From the NCBI GenBank assembly GCA_021166725.1, contig JAJPES010000057.1:1-64000 (forward strand): a stretch of DNA of 64,000 nucleotides, given 5' to 3'. The stretch is from Burkholderiaceae bacterium. GTDB lineage: Bacteria; Pseudomonadota; Gammaproteobacteria; Burkholderiales; Burkholderiaceae_E. Made by a program: the position numbers and the translations under genes. The notes under the pieces were generated by a model. That model ran no database searches. It saw nothing but the letters and a program-made list of their open reading frames with translations, and had not been told where the DNA came from. Of this stretch, positions 58,318-64,000 are shown one piece after another (positions within the stretch are counted from its first letter, which is position 1; each line of letters opens with the position of its first letter).

Positions 58318-59151
58318 ATGGTAAGTAATTTCCCGTCTCGAATCGAATCCCGCCCGGATACCTGGGCAATCGGCGACGTCCAGGGCTGCCTCGACAGCCT
58401 CCTGGCCCTGTTGTCGAAGCTCCCCTCCGATGCGCGTCTGTGGCTGGTAGGTGACCTCGTCAACCGCGGCCCGCGCTCGCTCGATGCATTGCGCTGGGCG
58501 ATCGACCAGGGCGAGCGCGTCGTCACCGTGCTCGGCAACCACGACCTGCACCTGCTCGCAGTGGCGGCCGGCATCCGGCGCGCGCATCGCACCGACACGC
58601 TCGACGACATCCTCGCCGCGCCCGACCGGGATGCGCTGCTCGACTGGGTGCGCACGCGACCGCTCGCGTACTTCGACGACGGCTGGCTGATGGTGCACGC
58701 GGGGGTGCTGCCGCAGTGGAGCGTGGAGCGCACGCTCGAACTGGCCGACGAGGTGCATCGCATGTTGTCGGGCCCGCGCTGGCTCGATTTCCTGCGCGAG
58801 ATGTACGGCAACGAACCGGCACAGTGGTCAGATTCGCTGCGCGGCAACGACCGCCTGCGCGTGATCGTCAACGCACTCACGCGTATCCGCTTCTGCACGC
58901 CGGACGGGCGGATGGAGTTCGCGGCGAAGGAAGGCATCGAGACGGCGCCTGACGGTTACGTGCCGTGGTTCGAGGCTCCAGGGCGCGCCAGCGCCGGCAC
59001 GCCGATCGTCTTCGGGCATTGGGCCGCGCTCGGCTGGCTCGATCGACCGGATCTGCTGTCGATCGATACGGGGTGCGTCTGGGGACGGGAGTTGACGGCG
59101 GTGCGGCTGCGGGATCGGCGTGCCGTCAGGGTCGGCTGTGCGGAAAGGTGA
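58318..59151 (+). CDS. apaH: Symmetrical bis(5'-nucleosyl)-tetraphosphatase ApaH
   Basis: WAIGDVQGCLDSLLALLSKL...LWLVGDLVNRGPRSLDALRW...VLGNHDLHLLAVAAG...SIDTGCVWGRELTAVRL. Confidence 0.96.
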   Translation: MVSNFPSRIESRPDTWAIGDVQGCLDSLLALLSKLPSDARLWLVGDLVNRGPRSLDALRWAIDQGERVVTVLGNHDLHLLAVAAGIRRAHRTDTLDDILAAPDRDALLDWVRTRPLAYFDDGWLMVHAGVLPQWSVERTLELADEVHRMLSGPRWLDFLREMYGNEPAQWSDSLRGNDRLRVIVNALTRIRFCTPDGRMEFAAKEGIETAPDGYVPWFEAPGRASAGTPIVFGHWAALGWLDRPDLLSIDTGCVWGRELTAVRLRDRRAVRVGCAER

Positions 59152-59164
59152 TCGTGCGCGCGCT

Positions 59165-59584
59165 TCAGTTCGCCCGAAGCCAGTTCTCGATCGGTAGATC
59201 CGGAATCCGCGAAAACTCGCCAACATTGTCCGTGACGACGATCGCTCCGAGGCCGAGTGCGTGCGCGGCGATCCAGGTGTCGTTCGCGCCTATGCCGCGA
59301 CCCTGCTTCTCCAGAAGCGCACGTATGCGTGCGTACTGCCGGGTCGTCTCGCGATCGATCGGCGCCAGGGTCAAATGCCGCGTCAACTCGGCCAAACGCT
59401 CGAAGTTACGTTGCCGATAGGCGCTCTTTTCAGCACCGAATTCCAGTTCACCCAGCACGATCGGCGACAGGACAAGCGAAGCGAGTGGAGTGTGCTCCAG
59501 CCGAGCACGCACCTCCGCTTGCCCCTTCATGGCCGCGATGATGACGTTGGTGTCGAGCAGGTAAAGCGCGAAGCGGCCTGCCAT
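59165..59584 (-). CDS. PIN-domain toxin (VapC family)
   Basis: RFALYLLDTNVIIAAMKGQAEVRARLEHTPLASLVLSPIVLGELEFGAEKSAYRQRN...GANDTWIAAHALGLGAIVVTDNVGEFSRIPDLPIENW. Confidence 0.93.
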   Translation of the reverse strand: MAGRFALYLLDTNVIIAAMKGQAEVRARLEHTPLASLVLSPIVLGELEFGAEKSAYRQRNFERLAELTRHLTLAPIDRETTRQYARIRALLEKQGRGIGANDTWIAAHALGLGAIVVTDNVGEFSRIPDLPIENWLRAN

Positions 59585-59595
59585 CTGCGTCACCG

Positions 59596-59826
59596 CTAAT
59601 CGAGCGGTAACACCGGCTCGGCGGGCAAGTCTTCCGGGGCTTCCAGGTCGATCTCCTCATCGTTCCAGAACGTGCGAAAAGCTTCTGACGCCATCGTCGG
59701 CCGATCGGGAACGAGGCGGGCAACGATACGACCATGCCGCGTGATCGCGATCTCCTCGCCGCGGGCAACCTCCGCGAGGAGCGCCGATAGCTTCGCCTTC
59801 ACCTCGACCACGGGAACAGTTTTCAT
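59596..59826 (-). CDS. Phd/YefM-type antitoxin
   Basis: MKTVPVVEVKAKLSALLAEVARGEEIAITRHGRIVARLVPDRP. Confidence 0.92.
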   Translation of the reverse strand: MKTVPVVEVKAKLSALLAEVARGEEIAITRHGRIVARLVPDRPTMASEAFRTFWNDEEIDLEAPEDLPAEPVLPLD

Positions 59827-59841
59827 ACGCCGCTCCAGCAC

Positions 59842-59859
59842 TATGACCACATGGTCATA
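59842..59859. promoter_or_regulatory. Candidate bidirectional TA operator
   Basis: tatgacca-ca-tggtcata: perfect 8-bp arms between the divergent antitoxin and ParE-like gene. Confidence 0.6.
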
Positions 59860-60174
59860 ATACATGTTCGGCGCCGCCTGCGAATCGAAGCCTTCACTGT
59901 GAAGCCTCTTGCCGACCAGGTGCGCTACATCGCCCGAGAGAACCCCGCTGCGGCGAGACGAGCCGCCGCGCGCATTCGCGCCTTGGGCAATGCACTGGGC
60001 GAGATGGCAATCGGAAGACCGGGACGCGTGGCCGGAGTCTACGAACTCGTCGAAGCGCGCCTGCCTTACGTGATTGCTTACGCGTTCTCACACAAGGCGG
60101 GCCGCGAGAGTGTCGTGATATTGCGCGTGATTCACACGCGTCGCGATTGGCCTGACGAGGAGTGGCCGCGGTGA
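59851..60174 (+). CDS. RelE/ParE family toxin
   Basis: ADQVRYIARENPAAARRAAARIRALGNALGEMAIGRPGRVAGVYELVEARLPYVIAYAFSHKAGRESVVILRVIHTRRDWPDEEWP; true start uncertain. Confidence 0.85.
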   Translation: MVIIHVRRRLRIEAFTVKPLADQVRYIARENPAAARRAAARIRALGNALGEMAIGRPGRVAGVYELVEARLPYVIAYAFSHKAGRESVVILRVIHTRRDWPDEEWPR

Positions 60175-60196
60175 CGATCCGATTCGGTGCCCCGCT

Positions 60197-61519
60197 TCAG
60201 CGCCGCCCGATCGACTCGTAGCGGAACCCCGCCGCCCGCACCATCTGCGGGTCGTACAGGTTGCGGCCGTCGATCAGCACCGGCTGGCGCATGCGCTCGC
60301 GCAGTCGCCGGAAATCGGGGCTGCGAAACTCGCGCCACTCGGTGACGACGAAGAGCACGTCGGCGCCGTCGGCGGCGCTGTAGGGATCGTCGATCGCCTC
60401 GAAGCCGCTGCGATGCGCGAGGGCCGCGCGCATGTTCTGCGCGGCTTCCGGGTCGTAGCCCTTAACGGTCGCCCCCGCATCGAGCAGGCTCTCGATCAGC
60501 ACCTGGCTCGGCGCCTCGCGGATGTCGTCGGTGTCCGGCTTGAACGCCAGGCCCCACAGCGCCGCACGCAACCCTTTCAGCTTGCCGTCGAAGACCTGCT
60601 TCGCCTTCGCGAACAGCACGTGCTTCTGCCGCTCGTTCACGTCGAAGGCCGCCTGCACGATCGTCAGTGCCGATTCGTGCTCGCCGCTCGTGCGCAGCAG
60701 CGCGCGCAGGTCCTTCGGAAAACACGAGCCGCCGAAGCCGGCGCCCGGATAGAGGAAACTCGCGCCGATGCGGCTATCGCTGCCGATGCCGCGACGAACG
60801 TCCTCGACGTCGGCGCCGAGCTTCTCGGCGAGCGCGGCGAGTTCGTTCATGAACGAGATGCGCACGGCGAGCATCGTGTTCGCCGCGTACTTGGTCAGTT
60901 CGGCGGAGCGCTCGCTCATCACGACGAGCTTCTCGTGGTTGCGCGAGAACGGCGCGTACAGGTTGCGCATGACGTCGATCGCGCGCTCGTCGCTCGAACC
61001 GATGACGATGCGGTCGGGCCGCATGAAGTCGCCGATCGCCGCGCCTTCCTTCAGGAACTCGGGGTTCGAGACGACTGCGAAGTCCACTTCCACGCCGCGC
61101 CGGGCGAGCTCCTTGTCTATCGCCTCGCGCACGCGGTCGGCGGTGCCTACCGGAACCGTGCTCTTGTCGACGACGACGACCGGTTCCTCGACCAGCGAGC
61201 CGATCGTGCGCGCGACGGTGAGCACGTGCGACAGGTCGGCGGCGCCATCCTCGTTCGGCGGCGTTCCCACCGCGATGAAGATCACCTCCGCGTCGCCGAT
61301 CGCCTCGGGCGCGTCGGTGCTGAAGCGGATGCGTCCGTGCTGCGCGCCGCGCACGATCATCTCCGACAGGCCCGGTTCGTGGATCGGCACTTCCCCCCGA
61401 CGCAGCCGCTCGACGCGCGCTGCATCGACGTCGACGCAGGCGACATGGTTGCCCATCTCGGCGAAGCAGGCGGCGGTGACCAGGCCGACGTAGCCGGCTC
61501 CAAAAACGGCGAGTCTCAT
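60197..61519 (-). CDS. ugd: UDP-glucose 6-dehydrogenase
   Basis: MRLAVFGAGYVGLVTAACFAEMGNHVACVDVD...SNPEFLKEGAAIGDFMRPDRIVIG...YPGAGFGGSCFPKDLRAL. Confidence 0.95.
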   Translation of the reverse strand: MRLAVFGAGYVGLVTAACFAEMGNHVACVDVDAARVERLRRGEVPIHEPGLSEMIVRGAQHGRIRFSTDAPEAIGDAEVIFIAVGTPPNEDGAADLSHVLTVARTIGSLVEEPVVVVDKSTVPVGTADRVREAIDKELARRGVEVDFAVVSNPEFLKEGAAIGDFMRPDRIVIGSSDERAIDVMRNLYAPFSRNHEKLVVMSERSAELTKYAANTMLAVRISFMNELAALAEKLGADVEDVRRGIGSDSRIGASFLYPGAGFGGSCFPKDLRALLRTSGEHESALTIVQAAFDVNERQKHVLFAKAKQVFDGKLKGLRAALWGLAFKPDTDDIREAPSQVLIESLLDAGATVKGYDPEAAQNMRAALAHRSGFEAIDDPYSAADGADVLFVVTEWREFRSPDFRRLRERMRQPVLIDGRNLYDPQMVRAAGFRYESIGRR

Positions 61520-61536
61520 GGGTTCGATTCAGTGGT

Positions 61537-62565
61537 TCAGTCGATGCGATGGTACTGGCGGAACCAGTCGACGAAGGCGCGAAGCCCCGTTTCCAGAGGC
61601 GTGTTCGGCGTGTAGCCCGTCATGCGGGCGAGTTTCGTCGTGTCCGAATAGGTGCGTTCGACGTCGCCCGGCTGCATGCCGAGCTCGTTCCTCTGCGCGC
61701 GCCGGCCGGTGATGCGTTCGAGCAGCGCGAGCAGTTCGTTCACGTTGACCGGGTCGCTGCGCCCGAGGTTGACCACTTCGAACGGCGCCCAGCTCGTGTC
61801 GGGAACGATTGCGTTCCAGTCGTCGGGGTCGGTGGAGCTGACGGCGGCACGCGGTGCGTCGAGCAGGCGCAGCGTGGCTTCGGCCGCATCGTCGACGTAG
61901 GTGAAGTCGCGCGAGAGCACGCCGCCGGCGTAGACGTCGATCGGCCTGCCGCGCAGCAACGCCTCGGTGAACTTCCAGATCGCCATGTCGGGACGGCCCC
62001 ACGGGCCGTACACGGTGAAGTAGCGCAATGCCGTCACCGGCAGCGCGAACAGGTGCGCATAGCTGTGCGCCATCAGTTCGTTCGCGCGCTTGGTCGCCGC
62101 GTAGAAGCTCACCGGGTGGTCCACCGCGTCGCCCTCGGAGAACGGCAGTTCGCGGTTCGCGCCGTAGACGCTCGAGCTGCTGGCGAAGACGAGATGGCGC
62201 ACTTCGAGTCGCCGGCACGCTTCGAGAACGACAGTGGTGCCGGTGAGGTTGCTGTCCGAGTACGCCATCGGGTTGGTCAGCGCGTAGCGCACGCCCGCCT
62301 GCGCAGCGAGATGCACGACGCGTTGCGGGCGGTGGCGATCGAAGAGCGCGTCGATGGCGGCGCGGTCAGCGATGTCGGCCTCGTGGAAGGTGAAGGCGTC
62401 GTATGTGCCCAGTTTCGCGAGACGCGCGCGCTTGAGCGTGGGGTCGTAGTAGGCGTTGAGGTTGTCTACGCCGACGACGGCCTCGCCGCGCTCGAGCAGG
62501 CGGCGCGCGACGTGCATGCCGATGAAGCCGGCTGCGCCGGTGAGGAGGATGGGCGCTACCCGCAC
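61537..62565 (-). CDS. NAD-dependent epimerase, UDP-glucuronate 4-epimerase-like
   Basis: ILLTGAAGFIGMHVARRLLERGEAVVGVDNLNAYYDPTLKRARL...HLAAQAGVRYALTNPMAYSDSNLTGT...SSSVYGANRELPFSE. Confidence 0.93.
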   Translation of the reverse strand: MRVAPILLTGAAGFIGMHVARRLLERGEAVVGVDNLNAYYDPTLKRARLAKLGTYDAFTFHEADIADRAAIDALFDRHRPQRVVHLAAQAGVRYALTNPMAYSDSNLTGTTVVLEACRRLEVRHLVFASSSSVYGANRELPFSEGDAVDHPVSFYAATKRANELMAHSYAHLFALPVTALRYFTVYGPWGRPDMAIWKFTEALLRGRPIDVYAGGVLSRDFTYVDDAAEATLRLLDAPRAAVSSTDPDDWNAIVPDTSWAPFEVVNLGRSDPVNVNELLALLERITGRRAQRNELGMQPGDVERTYSDTTKLARMTGYTPNTPLETGLRAFVDWFRQYHRID

Positions 62566-62889
62566 TTAGGCAATTCCCAGAAAGACTGCCAAAGCCCGAT
62601 CGATCGATGCCATGGCGGGTTCGCCGACCACGCCGATGATCGGGCCGACCTTCCTGCGCGCCACGGTCTGGATCTTGTCGACCATTACCTGCGACGGCGA
62701 ACGAAGTCCGTTCGACGAATCCGGTAACAGATCGATTCGAAAGATCGGGGCATGCCTCGGTTCACTCGTTATCGGCAGCACGGTCACCGAGGGATGCTGT
62801 TCGAAAAGATTCGATTGAACGACAACCGCCGGCCGCGGCTTGCCGTAATCGCCCGGAATTGCGACGGCGACGACGTCGCCGCGCTTCAT
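62566..62889 (-). CDS. mazF: MazF/PemK-family toxin
   Basis: MKRGDVVAVAIPGDYGKPRPAVVVQSNLFEQHPSVTVLPITSEPRHAPIFRIDLLPDSSNGLRSPSQVMVDKIQTVARRKVG. Confidence 0.93.
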   Translation of the reverse strand: MKRGDVVAVAIPGDYGKPRPAVVVQSNLFEQHPSVTVLPITSEPRHAPIFRIDLLPDSSNGLRSPSQVMVDKIQTVARRKVGPIIGVVGEPAMASIDRALAVFLGIA

Positions 62890-63095
62890 TGCCACCCGTC
62901 GCGGTCCGCCACTACCTCGAGCCAAGCCAGGACTTCTTCTTCCTGCGGATCACCGAGCAGCGAAAGCGACTGACGACGACACGCGGCAACGAAGGCGGGA
63001 TCCCGTGTGTCGGGAACCCACAGTTGAACCGGACGAAGGCCCGCCGCGCGCAGCGCTTCGCGATGGCGGCGAACCCGGTCTGCACTGGAACTCAT
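62886..63095 (-). CDS. MazE-family antitoxin
   Basis: MSSSADRVRRHREALRAAGLRPVQLWVPDTRDPAFVAACRRQSLSLLGDPQEEEVLAWLEVVADRDGW; overlaps mazF start. Confidence 0.88.
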   Translation of the reverse strand: MSSSADRVRRHREALRAAGLRPVQLWVPDTRDPAFVAACRRQSLSLLGDPQEEEVLAWLEVVADRDGWQ

Positions 63096-63145
63096 TGCCG
63101 ACTCCTCCGCTGCGTCGTTTTCGCGCGAACGTTTCATGTAACATT

Positions 63146-64000
63146 TTAACGGGCTCGCGCCGACGGGTCCATCGTCCATCCGTCGTACGCCACCCTCCCC
63201 TCCACCACCGTCGCCCGCACCCGCCCCCGCACCTCGTAGCCGAGATACGGCGTATGCCGACTCTGGCTGAGCAGCGTCTCGCGCGAGACCTTCCAATGCG
63301 CGTCCGGATCGAATACGCACAGATCCGCCGGCATGCCGATCGCGACGCGCCCCGCAGCTTCATCGATGCCTAGCACCGAAGCCGCGCGCTGCGTGATCTT
63401 CGCGAGCGCGGCGAGCAGGTCGGTCTTCGTCTCGCTCGCCCACTTCAGCGTGAGCGGCAGCAGCAGCTCGAGCGCGGTGACGCCCGGCTCGGCTTCGGCG
63501 AAGGGCAGCTGCTTCGCGTCGTCGTCCACCGGCGTGTGGTCGGAGCAGATCGCGTCGATCGTTCCGTCGGCCAGCCCCGCGCGGATCGCATCGCGATCGG
63601 CGGCGGCGCGAAACGGCGGATCGACCCGAAGGTGGCTGTCGAAGTGTCCGATGTCGACGTCGATCAGATGCACGTGATGCACGGCAACGTCGGCCGTCAC
63701 CGGCAGGCCTTCGCCCTTCGCGCGCCGCACCAGCTCGATGCCGGCCGCCGACGACAGCCGGCACAGATGCACGCGACAACCCGTGTCGCGCACGAGGTCG
63801 AGAATCGTATGGATCGCGATCGTCTCGGCGATGACCGGTATGCCCGATAGCCCGAGGCGCGCAGCGACGACGCCCGCATGCGCCACTCCGCCGCGCGCCA
63901 GGTGCGGGTCCTGCGGTTGCAGCCACACGGTATAGCCGAAGGTGTTCGCGTACTGCATCGCGCGTTGCAGCACCTGCGTGTCGAGCACCGGCGCAAGCGC
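63146..64000 (-). CDS. Dihydroorotase (partial, runs off window end)
   Basis: GIPVIAETIAIHTILDLVRDTGCRVHLCRLSSAAGIELVRRAKGEGLPVTADVAVHHVHLID...ICSDHTPVDDDAKQLPFAEAEPGVTALELLLPL. Confidence 0.9.
   Translation of the reverse strand, partial: ALAPVLDTQVLQRAMQYANTFGYTVWLQPQDPHLARGGVAHAGVVAARLGLSGIPVIAETIAIHTILDLVRDTGCRVHLCRLSSAAGIELVRRAKGEGLPVTADVAVHHVHLIDVDIGHFDSHLRVDPPFRAAADRDAIRAGLADGTIDAICSDHTPVDDDAKQLPFAEAEPGVTALELLLPLTLKWASETKTDLLAALAKITQRAASVLGIDEAAGRVAIGMPADLCVFDPDAHWKVSRETLLSQSRHTPYLGYEVRGRVRATVVEGRVAYDGWTMDPSARAR

Noticed and set aside
58206-58320. Possible antitoxin upstream of the MazF-like gene at 57861-58205
   Set aside because: Minus-frame peptides here (e.g. ...ESTPSGDDPSGAFQE) lack a start codon and a recognisable DNA-binding domain; antitoxin left uncalled.

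Overview
This is a GC-rich, betaproteobacterial-looking chromosomal window. It runs from (1) a likely contig-end artefact and a protein-acyltransferase/deacetylase pair, through (2) a small, heavily decayed genomic island of about 5.7 kb inserted at the 3' end of tRNA-Gly(CCC). The island spans 6264-11940 and is bounded by an exact 18-bp direct repeat. It holds a fragmented P-type metal ATPase, a serine hydrolase, a second phospholipase D gene, a ~167-bp near-palindromic hairpin element, SDR genes and a truncated P4-type integrase. Next come (3) housekeeping genes (thiS-osmC-thiG-trmB, uppP, thiD, asmA-like, fabA-fabB, tetR-pcm-rhodanese-tolC, waaA) and (4) a large O-antigen / surface-polysaccharide region of about 35 kb. 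That region includes rmlBCD, manB, a CapD/WbpM-like dehydratase, wbpD/wbpE/wbpB/wecB-like genes, a wbpG/hisH2/hisF2 amidotransferase set, wzx/wzy/wzz, a phosphoglycosyl transferase, ugd and a uronate 4-epimerase. About nine intact or decayed toxin-antitoxin loci are interleaved with and flank the polysaccharide genes, some overlapping or abutting sugar genes. The most noteworthy observations are the tRNA-Gly island with its hairpin element, the toxin-antitoxin-studded O-antigen locus, the predicted acetamidino-uronic-acid pathway, and a lipoprotein resembling D-glucuronyl C5-epimerase. All calls come from reading the translations and DNA; no database search was run.
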